The notes under the pieces are model-generated. The model saw only the letters and a list, made by a program, of their open reading frames with translations. It had not been told where the DNA came from and ran no database searches. Source: Fodinibius salsisoli (GTDB lineage Bacteria; Bacteroidota; Rhodothermia; Balneolales; Balneolaceae). From it: a stretch of 64,000 bases of DNA. Positions 17,689 to 27,829 of this stretch are shown here, piece after piece. Made by a program: the position numbers and the translations under genes. Each line of letters opens with the position of its first letter. Within the stretch, counting starts at the first letter, position 1. The DNA is taken from the NCBI RefSeq assembly GCF_026229185.1, contig NZ_JAGGJA010000007.1:124001-188000 (forward strand), written 5' to 3'.

Positions 17689-19251
17689 ATGAAAAGCTTC
17701 AGAACTGGACTTCTTTGCAGCTTGATTCTCGTAATATTTGGATGTAGTCCCAAAATTAGCAACTACTTTGATTCAACTCGATATGTAGACTCTTTTAACA
17801 CCCACATTTTAAATGACTCGCTTAAGCTACATTTAAAAACACCTGGCGATATGCAGTATGAACAAAACAGGGATTCTCTTCAAAAACATTTAAGAAAAAA
17901 AGAGCGTAAATATGATAACATTTTAGCCTACGGAAAAACCATAGTGCCCCCCTATTATGAACTTTACATTATGTTGAATCCAGATAAAATCTTTGAGGCT
18001 AAAAATGAAAAAGAGTTTGCTCGTGATACTTTAATCAGTAACAAGAGGTTGGTTATATTTTGTCAACCCAATAAAAAATCCTTTTCAACTTCTTCCAAAT
18101 CTGACTGCAGACGGATCTTCAGAAGCATATCAACCGATAAAAAGTACCGGGATGGAATGCCTTCGATGTTTAATTTGGCGAAACGCTCAGAAAATCGATA
18201 CTACCAAGGTCTGAAGGCTATTTTAGACTATCCAGTTAAAGGACGCAATGAAGAATTTCTACAGCTGCAAATGGCTTTAAACTTTGCTTCATTTCTGGCT
18301 CCTGCACCAATCTATAACAAGCTGCTAAACAAATTTCCCACACCGCCTGTCAATGATTCTTTGGAACAGGTTATTAAATCAGAATCAATTCATGGATACA
18401 AAAAAACAGAACAACAAGTATTTCGCGAAGCCAAAAAACATCCATTAGTGATGTTCAATGAAAACCATTTTTATCCCAATCATCGAAAAATATTGATCAG
18501 CTGACTGCAAAAGTTTAAGAAACTTGGATTTTCCTATTTAGCCCTGGAAGCACTTGGGGCTGGACAAGACAGTCTCTTGAATAAGGGTCAACCTCCTACA
18601 ATACACACAGGTTTTTATACAAAAGATCCCCAATTTGCTGAACTAATTAGAGTAGCACAGAACTTAGATTTTACATTTGTCAGCTATGAAAATACTGATC
18701 CAGAAAAAAATCGTGAAAGAGCACAGGCATCAAACTTATTTAACAAAACCTTTGCCCAAAATGATAGTGCTCGTGTATTAGTTCTTGCAGGCTGGGATCA
18801 CATTTTAGAAAAACCCGACTCGAACGGGAAACACTGGCTTGCTCATATTCTTCGTCAAGAATACAACCTTGACCCATTAACAATTAGTCAATCTCACCTG
18901 AATAGTTATCACAGTCTCGGTAAGCCCGTTGCATTATTGAAAAGCTCCAAATTAAAAAGTGGAGGGCGTTATCCAGTTGACTGGCTACTTTTAAATAATA
19001 TCCCCCTTAAGGAAAAGTCCTCTAACTTTAGTTATCGCAATCCCCACAATCAAAAAGTACAAATAGCCCTGTTCTTAAAATCTGAAATCGGTACTGAAAA
19101 GAAGTTTCACGATAAAATTCCTTATCGCACAGGGCTGGTGGCACCGGGACAAACAATTGAATTTAAACTTCCCAAAAAACAATCATACATGGCCATATAT
19201 AATGAAGAAGGTCGAGTTTTGTCAGAAAAAGAAATTCAAAAACAGTATTAG
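17689..19251 (+). pseudogene. ChaN/Tiki-like lipoprotein gene interrupted by one in-frame TGA
   Basis: One frame of 521 codons is open except for TGA at 18502-18504 (after KILIS). Both halves belong together: the first (271 codons) has a lipoprotein signal (VIFGCS) and ends in VMFNENHFYPNHRK; the second continues LQKFKKLGFSYLALEAL, HTGFYTK, VLVLAGWDHI and DPLTISQ. The NENH ... LEAL ... GWDH layout is seen in Bacteroidetes proteins related to the ChaN/TraB-Tiki hydrolase-like fold; no function is established. TGG or CGA to TGA would be a one-base change, so recent inactivation (or a sequencing error) is likeliest. Reassignment to selenocysteine is discussed under findings. Confidence 0.72.
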
Positions 19252-19265
19252 TAATCGATTAGTCG

Positions 19266-19850
19266 TTATTCTTTAATCCCATCCAGCGGCTTACGGAAAG
19301 AGTCCCGGGCTTTTTTGTAATCAGTCACCGACATCCCGGTAATCTGTTTAAACTGATTGGAAAGATAGGCGACGCTGCTGTAGTTTAGTTGATAGGCTAT
19401 TTCGCTGAGCGTCATATCTCCATAGGAGAGTAACTCTTTAACCCGTTCAATCTTTAAATGGATAACATACTTTTCAATCGTAATCTGCTCATTCTCTGAA
19501 AATAAGGAGCTCAGTGATGAATAGTTTTGATGCAACCGGTCCGGCAAATAATCGGATAATTTGGGACTTTGCTCTGATTCTTCCAATTCCTGTACGTATT
19601 GTATCAGCACTTTTTTAATCTGTTCAATCAACTGCTGATCTTTTTTATAGATGAGCTCAAAACCATGCCCTTTCAGCCGCTCATCGATTATTTCTGAAGG
19701 CAGCTCTCCTTCAGTATCAACCAAGGCCATTCCGAGCTCCACCTCCAGCACATTCAGGCCGATATCTTCCAGCGTATTCCGTACTACAGTAATGCACCTT
19801 GGACATACCATATTTTTGATATGAAGTTCTTTTTGAGAAGTATCAGCCAT
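19266..19850 (-). CDS. AraC-family regulator with HMA-like metal-binding N-terminus
   Basis: 194 residues from the ATG at 19850; a TTG one codon earlier is less likely. The first 70 residues form an HMA-like beta-alpha domain with NMVCPRCITVVRNTL (CxxC metal site) and GFELIY. A linker follows, then an AraC/XylS helix-turn-helix pair (about 110-190; MTLSEIAYQLNYSSVAYLSNQF and ITGMSVTDYKK). This small architecture suggests direct sensing of a soft metal such as Cu(I). The gene lies 57 bases after the histidine kinase gene, on the same strand. The 21-bp-spaced direct repeat before copZ is a natural candidate target (inference). Confidence 0.85.
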   Translation of the reverse strand: MADTSQKELHIKNMVCPRCITVVRNTLEDIGLNVLEVELGMALVDTEGELPSEIIDERLKGHGFELIYKKDQQLIEQIKKVLIQYVQELEESEQSPKLSDYLPDRLHQNYSSLSSLFSENEQITIEKYVIHLKIERVKELLSYGDMTLSEIAYQLNYSSVAYLSNQFKQITGMSVTDYKKARDSFRKPLDGIKE

Positions 19851-19907
19851 CAATAATTATTCTTTTGGATAACAATTGAATTATAGTAATCAAAATTTGT
19901 CACCAGA

Positions 19908-21383
19908 TCATTCATTTCCCCCGATAGGTAAATAAAAATAAAATATTGTGCCCGCTTCTTCACGATTTTTGACAAATATCTGCTGCCCGTGCAGCTCTAA
20001 AATCTTTTTGGCAATAGCAAGCCCCAGCCCCGTGCCGCCTTCTTTCTTAGAACGACTCTTCTCAGCCCGGTAAAAACGATCAAAAATGTGTGGAAGATCT
20101 TCTTCCGTAATACCGGGACCATTATCTACCACTGCAATCCCAACTTGTTCATGATCAGGATGCAACCGCACTTCTATGCGCCCGCCCTCTGGGGTATATT
20201 GAATGGCATTTTCAATCAGGTTACTCAACACCCGTTCAATCAGGGAAATATCACCTTCAACAATGGGAAGCGAATTAGGCGCTTGTGCCTTCAGGGTAAT
20301 CCCTTTTTGCTCGGCCTGTTGTTCAAACTTCAAGCTTACATCCTGCAGGAGATCCGCAATAGAGAAAGGTTCCAACTGGGGATCCACCTGCTTGGTATCC
20401 AGCTTGGAAAGCTCAAAAAGCTCCTCTACCAGCTGGCGCAACATCGTCGTGTTTTGCAGGATGATGTTGAGATATTTTTCCCGTTTTGCCGGATCAAGTG
20501 ACGGTTCTTTCAGCAATATGGTCTCCACATATCCTTGTATTGATGCCAGCGGACTTCGCAGATCATGGGAAACATTGGCAATCAGTTCTCTCCGCAAACG
20601 GTCGGTTTTTTCCAGCTCTTTAACATTATTCTGAATCGTATCAGCCATCCGGTTAAAACTCTTGCCGAGCCGACCAATTTCATCATTGGACTGGACCTCC
20701 ACACGCCGATTCAAATGCTCACGGTCAAACCCTTCGATGGTTTCGGTCATGCCGCGCAGTCGCTTGGTAAGAAAGGCAAATAGAATAAGTCCGACGATAC
20801 CGGTCACCAACAAGATCACGGTAAAAACCTTCATACTGGTTTGCAGAAAATAACTATTCTCAAGCATGCTCAAGGCCGAATCGTACTGCTCGCCGCCAAG
20901 TATAATGTAAATATATCCGCTCCCGGTAGCCCCCATGCTGATGGGGGCGGCTGAAAATGGCTTTTGCCGTTCCGGGTTTCTCGGATCTTCGCCAAAAATC
21001 AGGTTTTCATAACTCTGATTCAGAAAATCTTCAACCGGTTCCAAATCCACCGATTCGGTGTTTATCTCTTTACCCGGACCAACGAAATAGGCCAGGATCT
21101 TACCTGCTCCATTCAGGATGTAAATTTCAATACGCGGATTAACAACCATCATATCATGGATGGAATGTTTAATCTCTTCCAGGGCCAGACTATCCTTCAG
21201 GTGGGGTTCAAATTCAGCTGCCATATTCTTTGCCAGATCCAAATTCAGCTTCTGATCGGCCTGGCGTACAAACTGCATTGAAGAGTTATAGGTAATCAGC
21301 ACCTGGGCGATCCCCAAAGCGATGAGAAGCAGTAAAAAGACCATCGACAGCTTGCCGTAAAAAGAAGTGAATAGCTTCTTCAT
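19908..21383 (-). CDS. HAMP-containing sensor histidine kinase
   Basis: 491 residues from the ATG at 21383, which overlaps the response-regulator stop by one base (TAATG) and precedes the clear n-region MKKLFTSFYGKLSMV. Two TM helices (about 10-30 and 178-202) flank a periplasmic sensor domain. HAMP follows (about 203-255), then HisKA with the phospho-acceptor NVSHDLRSPLASIQGY. The HATPase domain carries NLIENAIQYTPEGG, DNGPGI and GGTGLGLAIAK. It should phosphorylate the partner regulator encoded immediately upstream. Placement beside a copper regulator suggests a CusS-like envelope metal or stress sensor, but the sensor domain shows no diagnostic metal motif. Confidence 0.9.
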   Translation of the reverse strand: MKKLFTSFYGKLSMVFLLLLIALGIAQVLITYNSSMQFVRQADQKLNLDLAKNMAAEFEPHLKDSLALEEIKHSIHDMMVVNPRIEIYILNGAGKILAYFVGPGKEINTESVDLEPVEDFLNQSYENLIFGEDPRNPERQKPFSAAPISMGATGSGYIYIILGGEQYDSALSMLENSYFLQTSMKVFTVILLVTGIVGLILFAFLTKRLRGMTETIEGFDREHLNRRVEVQSNDEIGRLGKSFNRMADTIQNNVKELEKTDRLRRELIANVSHDLRSPLASIQGYVETILLKEPSLDPAKREKYLNIILQNTTMLRQLVEELFELSKLDTKQVDPQLEPFSIADLLQDVSLKFEQQAEQKGITLKAQAPNSLPIVEGDISLIERVLSNLIENAIQYTPEGGRIEVRLHPDHEQVGIAVVDNGPGITEEDLPHIFDRFYRAEKSRSKKEGGTGLGLAIAKKILELHGQQIFVKNREEAGTIFYFYLPIGGNE

Positions 21384-22102
21384 TATTCTAATTCCTCTGC
21401 TTCTGCAAAACGATATCCCACGCCCCATACCGTTTTCAGGAATATAGGATTGGAGGGGTCTTCCTCGATCTTGTTCCGCAGTCGATTAATATGCGAATTC
21501 ACGGTATGGTCGTAGCCCTGAAACTGGTATCCCCAAACTTCCGATAACAGTTCTTGACGGGAAAAGGCTTTGCCCGGGTGAGAAGTGAATAACTGTAATA
21601 AATCAAATTCTTTGGGAGTCAACGAAATCTCATTCCCATTAAGTGTGACTTTCTGTTTTTGGGGATAAATAACCAGCCTCCCAAATGTTAACTGCTCTTG
21701 TTCCATAGCAGCTGCGGTTCCCTGCTTATCCACCTCTACTCTGCGAACATTGGCTTTAATACGGGCCAACAGTTCCCGGATGCTAAACGGCTTGGTCAGG
21801 TAGTCATCAGCCCCCAATTCCAACCCCAATACTTTATCAAACTCTTCGGACTTGGCCGTCAACATTAAAATAGGCGTCTGGATATCTTCAGAACGCAGCG
21901 TCTTGCATACTTCCAAGCCATCCATTTTGGGCAGCATCAAATCCAGAATAATCAGGCTATATTTGTCTTGGCGCGCCTTCTCCAGGCCCTCTTTCCCATC
22001 GAAGGCTTTATCAAGCACAAACGGAGAGTCTTCAAGATTAATCTCAACAAGATCAGTTATTTCGGGATCATCTTCTATGATAAGGATTCTTTTTATTTCC
22101 AT
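21383..22102 (-). CDS. OmpR/PhoB-family response regulator
   Basis: 239 residues from the ATG at 22102; an in-frame TTG three codons earlier is poor. The receiver domain has the acidic pair in IIEDDPEI, the phosphorylatable Asp in LIILDLMLPKMDG and Lys in DDYLTKPFS. The C-terminal winged helix (about 135-235; LTPKEFDLLQLFTSHPGKAF and GYDHTVNSHINRLRNK) is OmpR-type. It is translationally coupled to the histidine kinase (one-base overlap), and the araC-like gene follows in the same direction, so the three may form one operon. Confidence 0.92.
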   Translation of the reverse strand: MEIKRILIIEDDPEITDLVEINLEDSPFVLDKAFDGKEGLEKARQDKYSLIILDLMLPKMDGLEVCKTLRSEDIQTPILMLTAKSEEFDKVLGLELGADDYLTKPFSIRELLARIKANVRRVEVDKQGTAAAMEQEQLTFGRLVIYPQKQKVTLNGNEISLTPKEFDLLQLFTSHPGKAFSRQELLSEVWGYQFQGYDHTVNSHINRLRNKIEEDPSNPIFLKTVWGVGYRFAEAEELE

Positions 22103-22282
22103 ACCTAACAACTAATAAGCTTTTAGCAAAAAATACAATAGCTACTTCTGGATATCGCAGCACGCTTTGGAATGGTGCCCCCCCACCTGAGAGATAAACC
22201 ACACCAACTCCTGGCAATCTGGGATGGAGGCCATATACAATTTATTGCCTACCCTGTACGCCTTAGCCATTAATTAATTAAC

Positions 22283-22312
22283 AAGTCGCCCCTGTCACAA
22301 CAGAGACGACTT
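22283..22312 (-). terminator. Hairpin after the spondin-like gene, weak terminator
   Basis: AAGTCG (22283-22288) pairs with CGACTT (22307-22312), and the inner CCTGT/ACAG extends the stem. On the minus strand it lies 35 bases past the stop at 22347 and is followed by an AT-rich but not T-only tract. Confidence 0.35.
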
Positions 22313-22346
22313 ATTGTAGCAAGTGGCCAATAGCTGAATTACAGAA

Positions 22347-23855
22347 CTATTGCATACTTGAAGGTGTAATCGTTATCCAAATGACCTGATCGGTTGCCGG
22401 ATACACAAAATCATTTGTCGGAGCATTTGAAATTCTATTTACTGATTCATTTTCTGGCGTACCTACATCCAGAGCGGTAGCTCCCTGCCGCGGTTTTTGA
22501 TTAAATCCTACGCCCGGTTCTTCGTCCTCTTCCGTTCCCGCATCCCAAAGCAGCAGATCTTCGGTTATATCACCGCTGATGGGATTATCATTAGAATCGA
22601 AAAGTGATATACCGGCGGGCTCAAAGGCGTAGAATAAATCATTCGACTGCACAAACATAGAAAAGACAGATAACCGATCGCCGGGGGAAGCTGTAATCTC
22701 AAATTCAATAGCTTCACCATCACCACCAGCTCCGGGTTCTAATGCTGGCACATTCCCGTTGGGATTAGGAGCAGCCCCTGCCATATGTACAGCATCTTCG
22801 GCATTCAACATATCAAGCAATCCCATATCCGGGGGTAAATCCATACCACCGAGCATATCAGCGGGGAAGCCATCTTCGGCAACAATCTCCAAACCCAATG
22901 ATGCGGTCTGCCCTTCTTCAAAGCCCTGGAAGCCATCTTCATGTACGGCATAAACAGGGGGTGAAAGCGGAACGATGAGTCCTGTCATTCCTCCCACCAC
23001 ATCAGCAAGGCCCTCTTCTTCGGTTGGCGGCAAATCATTTCCACCCAACTCGCTGGCCGGGAAACCATCTTCGGCGATCCATTCAATACCGCGGCTGGCC
23101 GGTTCATTTAGCTGGTAAAGCGCAAAGTTGGTGGCATCTTCGTGTACTGCCCAGGCAAAAGGAGACAAAGGTACTGGCTTGCTTCCTTCTGAAGTTTGCA
23201 GTGTTTCTTTATCAGAGACATTGGTTACATTTACCGTAAACTGCGTGTTACCATCGTGTTCTATTGTCACTTCAATGACGTCTGACTTATCCGGATAACT
23301 AAATCCGCCGGGCCCTTCTTCTCCATCCTGAATGCGGGTAATGACCCCGTTTTCATCGGCTCCTGTATTGGGTCCGCTCTGATTAGGCTTTTGGTCAGTA
23401 CCCACCCCAGGTTCCTGGTTTACTTCTGTACCAGCATCATATAAAAAGAGCTGCTCAGTTACATTACCGGTTACAGCATTCCCCTGAGCGTCATACAGAT
23501 CTAATCCGCCCGGTGGAAAAGCATAAAAGAGGTCATTTGACTGAACAAACATAGTTACAAAGTTAAGGTGCATGCCGCTTCCCCCGAGTGGAGGCACCGT
23601 GCTTGGAGGAGCTGTAAAAGTAAAAGAAGCCGTCTCTCCGGGAAAAATAGCGGGGCCATCATCAGGACCACCGGCCGAGAAAACTGCTCCACTTTTGAGT
23701 ACCGGCTTTGGCATATTTACATTTTTAACCTCTACATTAAAGGTCGTTTCAATTTCGGGACCGTCAGGCCCTGAACTATCATCTCCACAACTGATAAATC
23801 CAACCGATACCGTTGACACCATCAGTACTGTTAATAGTAGTTTAAATGTTCTCAT
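22347..23855 (-). CDS. Lipoprotein with two spondin-type domains
   Basis: 502 residues with a lipoprotein signal (SVGFISC, Cys23). Two copies of a spondin_N-like unit carry the same run MFVQSNDLFYAF, near residues 102 and 400, each followed by DAGTE and EPGVG-N6-KP-type motifs. Between them lies a second internal duplication, VHED ... AEDGFPA ... LGG-DLPP, twice (about 235-340). Bacterial spondin-domain proteins are surface or periplasmic and of unknown role; animal F-spondin domains mediate adhesion. There is no partner gene on its strand. The divergent neighbour is the large haem-binding dehydrogenase at 24147, and the two share a 290-base intergenic region. Confidence 0.82.
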   Translation of the reverse strand: MRTFKLLLTVLMVSTVSVGFISCGDDSSGPDGPEIETTFNVEVKNVNMPKPVLKSGAVFSAGGPDDGPAIFPGETASFTFTAPPSTVPPLGGSGMHLNFVTMFVQSNDLFYAFPPGGLDLYDAQGNAVTGNVTEQLFLYDAGTEVNQEPGVGTDQKPNQSGPNTGADENGVITRIQDGEEGPGGFSYPDKSDVIEVTIEHDGNTQFTVNVTNVSDKETLQTSEGSKPVPLSPFAWAVHEDATNFALYQLNEPASRGIEWIAEDGFPASELGGNDLPPTEEEGLADVVGGMTGLIVPLSPPVYAVHEDGFQGFEEGQTASLGLEIVAEDGFPADMLGGMDLPPDMGLLDMLNAEDAVHMAGAAPNPNGNVPALEPGAGGDGEAIEFEITASPGDRLSVFSMFVQSNDLFYAFEPAGISLFDSNDNPISGDITEDLLLWDAGTEEDEEPGVGFNQKPRQGATALDVGTPENESVNRISNAPTNDFVYPATDQVIWITITPSSMQ

Positions 23856-24146
23856 ATAGGTTATGCTTTGTTAGAAATAATAAGCTATCCATTAGTTTGC
23901 ATAACCATAGTACTAAGTTGAACCGTGAATTAAATCACAGAAGTATCACGATTGGGTAACGATTCACTCACACCATTTTGCTAAACAAGAGGTGAGGTAA
24001 AAAATATAGATGAAGGCACACTTTACTTGTAGCAGAAGCAAGTTTAAATTGCTATGAAACGTAATTTGTTTTTTATTGTATCAGAATTTGGTTAGATAAT
24101 TGAAGCCCATCCAATAAAAGTACAGATCTATTTTCAGATAATAACA

Positions 24147-27100
24147 ATGACATATTTAAAAACCATTCAACTTTACCTGTTAAGTGGACTTTTCATCATC
24201 TCCCTTGCAGGCTGTCAAAAAGAGCAACTCTCCACGAAAGAAATCAATACCGTTGCCCCCGAGAAAGCGACTGAAATAGCTGACAGTATTGAGGCTAAAG
24301 TACCGGTAGAACTTGCAGACGGAATGGAGCTCAGCCTCTGGGCATCGGAGAAGCTTATCCTCGATCCCGTTGGGCTCGATATTGATAATAAAGGTCGCCT
24401 CTTTGTGACGAATACGACACGAAGCTGGAGCTCAGAGTTCGACATTCGGGACCACAGAGACTGGATGGATACCGAAATGGCTTTTACAACGGTGGAAGAT
24501 CGTAAGAAGTTTCTACATCGCGAACTGGCACCTGAAAATAGTGACAAGAACACCTGGCTGCCAGACCGTAATGAAGACGGATCGCATGACTGGAAAGACC
24601 TGACCGTGCAGAAAGAGAAAGTTTACCAGGTTCAGGATTTGAATGACGATGGCGTCGCTGATCAATCCCAGCTGTATATCGAAGATTTCCATTCCGAAGT
24701 AACCGACGTTGCCGGTGCCGTGCTCTCCTTTCAGGATAATGTCTATGTAGGCGTGGCCCCTGACATGTGGAAGCTCCAGGATACCGATGATGACGGCATT
24801 GCGGATAAAAAAGAATCAATCAGTCACGGCTATGGCATCCATATCGGGTTTAGCGGGCACGGAATGTCGGGTGCAACCTATGGTCCCGATGGACGCATTT
24901 ACTGGAGCATTGGAGATATTGGCTTTAATGGCAAAGGCCCTAACGGAGAACACTGGAAATATCCCAACCAGGGAATCATTGCCCGCAGCGATCCCGACGG
25001 CACTAACTTTGAGATTTTTGCCAAGGGTGTTCGAAATACCTTCGAATTTTCTTTTGATAAATATGGCAACCTCATTAGCGTTGATAATGATGGAGATCAT
25101 CCGGGTGAATTAGAACGACTGGTTTATTTGGTAAAAGGCTCCGACAGCGGCTGGCGACACAACTGGCAGTATGGAAAATATAATGACGAAAATAACAATC
25201 CGTACAAAGTCTGGATGGATGAAAAAATGTTTATCCCTCGCCATGAAAGTCAGGCTGCTTACTTTATCCCACCCATTGCCAACTATCATAACGGCCCTGC
25301 TGGAATGGCGTATAACCCGGGAACAGCCCTGAGTGATAAATGGGATAACCACTTTTTTGTGGCCGAGTACACCGGTTCTACCGCCAGCTCTCGAGTGCAT
25401 GCTTTTACCCTGGAGGAGCAAGGAGCTGGCTTTGAATTGGAGACCGACCAGGTTGTAGAACAGGGCGTATTGGCTACGGGAATGGATTTTGGTCCGGATG
25501 GTGCACTCTATTTTGCCGATTGGATTGAAGGCTGGCAAACCAATGATAAAGGACGAATCTGGAAACTCGATACGCCCGAAACTAAAAACTCTCAGATCCG
25601 AAAAGAAACCAAACAGATACTGGGCGAAGATTTTAGTTCCCGATCGGCAGAGGAATTGCTCGAATTTATGAGTCACCAGGATATGCGGGTTCGCATGAAA
25701 GCTCAATTTGAGCTGGCTAATCGTGGTGAACAAGGAGCAAAAACGCTTCAACAAGCTGCTGAACAATCTTCCAATCAGCTGGCTCGCCTCCACGGTATTT
25801 GGGGCATTGGGCAATTAGCCCGAGATAAGGCCGATTATGCTGATCCACTCGTATCTTTGCTGGAAGACAACGACCCACGGGTTCGCGCCCAAGCGGCTAA
25901 AGTTATTGGTGATGTTCAGTATGAACCGGCCGCTGAACAGCTGGTGTCGCTACTCGAAGACGAAGAGGCCCGGCCACGCTTTTTTGCAGCACAAGCTTTG
26001 GGTGAGTTGGCCTATGAACCAGCTACCGAGCCTATTATTAAGATGTTGGAAGCCAATAATGATGAAGACATTTATCTGCGCCACGCCGGAACGCTCGCTC
26101 TTGCTCAAATCGGTAACGCCGATCCGGTTCTTGCACTCGAAGACAATCCCTCTCGTGCTCTTCGAATTGCTGCCGTTGTTGCCCTGCGACGTATGCAACA
26201 TCCGGGAGTAGCCCGATTTTTAGATGATGACAACGAATATATTGTCACTGAAGCAGCGCGGGCTATCAATGATGATTATTCCATCGACGAAGCTTTGCCT
26301 GAGCTCGCTGAAACATTGCAACAAACACCATTTGATAATCAAGCCCTCATCCGGCGGGCTATTAATGCCAATCTTCGCACAGGCGGAACAGAAGCCACCC
26401 GGCGCCTGGCTGAATATGCCGTCAATACTGAATCACCCGACTCCATGCGTGTTGAGGCTGTTTCAGCTTTGGGGGTATGGCCTAATCCCCCCGAACTCGA
26501 CAGAGTCACCGGGCGACATCGCGAAAAACCGGATCTCAATCCCCAGAACGCCCGTGATGCACTTGCAACTGTTGTAGATCCGCTGTTGAATGCTTCTAAT
26601 GATCGACTCAAAATTGCGGCTATAAAAAGTATCAGCAACCTAAATTACACTCCGGCTGTTGATCAGGTCTATGCGCACCTTAAGAGCGATACAAATCCAG
26701 ATGTTCGAATAGCGGCCCTGCAAGGATTACAGTCAACTGATTTTGGACAAATAGAAGAAGCTATCCGGGTCGCATTGGATGATGAAAGTTCTGAAGTACG
26801 AATGACAGCCTTGAGCATGACGCCCAACCTGGACCTTTCCGACGAGCAGGTTGTCGAGCTATTGGCTTCCGTTCTTGGCAAAGGAAAAGTTAATGAGCAA
26901 CAGGCTGTTCTCAAGACCCTTGGCAAGATGAAGGTTGAATCCGCAAATAACACATTGTCTGAAGAATTAGATAAGCTAATTGCCGGCAACTATCCCAATG
27001 CATTAAAATTTGACCTGATCCAAGCAGCTAGGGAAACAGATTCCGAAACACTGGTACAAAAAGTACAGGGATATGAAGAGTCTAAACCATCGGATGATTT

Positions 27101-27545
27101 GGTTGCCGCAAACCAGGAATTGCTGGCCGGTGGTGATCCCGAAGCCGGACGCCGGGTACTCCTGAGTCATGAAGCAGCCCAATGTATGCGCTGCCATGCC
27201 GTTGGTGGAAACGGTGGAAATGTAGGCCCCGACCTTGCTGGAATTGGATCCACATTGAACAGGGAACAGTTGCTGGAATCTCTGTTGGATCCCGGAGCTC
27301 GAATAGCACCGGGCTTTGGTACCGTTACTGTTATTCTGAATGATGGTGAGCAGGTTAGCGGTATCATCCAGGAAGAAACAGACAGCATGCTTACCCTGCA
27401 ATCTGCGGATGAAACCATCCACAAGATTGAGAAAAGCAATATCCAAGACCAGGAAACGGCCCCCTCGAGCATGCCACCCATGGGGCAACTTCTGGAAAAA
27501 GAACAGATACGTAATATCGTTGAGTTCTTATCTACCTTAAAATAA
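24147..27545 (+). CDS. PVC-type haem-binding membrane dehydrogenase with HEAT repeats
   Basis: 1132 residues with a lipoprotein signal (IISLAGC). Residues about 45-470 form a beta-propeller sugar-dehydrogenase-like domain (DGMELSLWAS, VTNTTRSW, GPDGRIYWS, NGPAGMAYNPG, GMDFGPDGALYFADW). HEAT-like repeats fill about 495-950. The C-terminus is a cytochrome c domain with CMRCH (about 1013-1017), GNVGPDLAGIG, and SSMPPMGQLL as likely Met ligand. This composite is widespread in Planctomycetes and Bacteroidetes and is thought to oxidise sugars or related substrates in the periplasm; the substrate is unknown. A strong terminator follows. Confidence 0.88.
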   Translation: MTYLKTIQLYLLSGLFIISLAGCQKEQLSTKEINTVAPEKATEIADSIEAKVPVELADGMELSLWASEKLILDPVGLDIDNKGRLFVTNTTRSWSSEFDIRDHRDWMDTEMAFTTVEDRKKFLHRELAPENSDKNTWLPDRNEDGSHDWKDLTVQKEKVYQVQDLNDDGVADQSQLYIEDFHSEVTDVAGAVLSFQDNVYVGVAPDMWKLQDTDDDGIADKKESISHGYGIHIGFSGHGMSGATYGPDGRIYWSIGDIGFNGKGPNGEHWKYPNQGIIARSDPDGTNFEIFAKGVRNTFEFSFDKYGNLISVDNDGDHPGELERLVYLVKGSDSGWRHNWQYGKYNDENNNPYKVWMDEKMFIPRHESQAAYFIPPIANYHNGPAGMAYNPGTALSDKWDNHFFVAEYTGSTASSRVHAFTLEEQGAGFELETDQVVEQGVLATGMDFGPDGALYFADWIEGWQTNDKGRIWKLDTPETKNSQIRKETKQILGEDFSSRSAEELLEFMSHQDMRVRMKAQFELANRGEQGAKTLQQAAEQSSNQLARLHGIWGIGQLARDKADYADPLVSLLEDNDPRVRAQAAKVIGDVQYEPAAEQLVSLLEDEEARPRFFAAQALGELAYEPATEPIIKMLEANNDEDIYLRHAGTLALAQIGNADPVLALEDNPSRALRIAAVVALRRMQHPGVARFLDDDNEYIVTEAARAINDDYSIDEALPELAETLQQTPFDNQALIRRAINANLRTGGTEATRRLAEYAVNTESPDSMRVEAVSALGVWPNPPELDRVTGRHREKPDLNPQNARDALATVVDPLLNASNDRLKIAAIKSISNLNYTPAVDQVYAHLKSDTNPDVRIAALQGLQSTDFGQIEEAIRVALDDESSEVRMTALSMTPNLDLSDEQVVELLASVLGKGKVNEQQAVLKTLGKMKVESANNTLSEELDKLIAGNYPNALKFDLIQAARETDSETLVQKVQGYEESKPSDDLVAANQELLAGGDPEAGRRVLLSHEAAQCMRCHAVGGNGGNVGPDLAGIGSTLNREQLLESLLDPGARIAPGFGTVTVILNDGEQVSGIIQEETDSMLTLQSADETIHKIEKSNIQDQETAPSSMPPMGQLLEKEQIRNIVEFLSTLK

Positions 27546-27568
27546 TTTTTCAGCAATTCTTTCTTTCT

Positions 27569-27610
27569 GGCCCCGCCCTCTGTCATACGTACAGAGGCGG
27601 GGCCTTTTTA
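27569..27610 (+). terminator. Rho-independent terminator after the haem-binding dehydrogenase
   Basis: GGCCCCGCC-C-TCTGT pairs with ACAGA-GGCGGGGCC around the loop CATACGT, giving a 14-bp GC-rich stem with one bulge, followed by TTTTTATT. It lies 23 bases past the stop. Confidence 0.92.
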
Positions 27611-27829
27611 TTAGCCTGTTTTATTGGTTTTAGATTGGCTGTGCCTATTTTCTCCAGCAATGGATTCACTTATAGTAATCGATGAGGTGGAGCTAAGCCC
27701 TTCTGACAGTGCGGATTGATGCTCAATCTACCCTCTCTGGTATAAAGAAAAATCAGATGAATTGTACTAAATGTGGGATAGATTACATCAAAATAGTCAT
27801 GAAATGGAATTATGGAGAAACCTTCCCAC

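Noticed and set aside
17689-19251. Two separate genes at 17689 and 18577
   Set aside because: Both are in the same frame and the sequence around the single TGA continues the same protein; one broken gene is the simpler reading.
24215-24819. Minus-strand frames of 110-112 codons opposite the haem-binding dehydrogenase
   Set aside because: They overlap conserved beta-propeller sequence and lack start signals; shadows.
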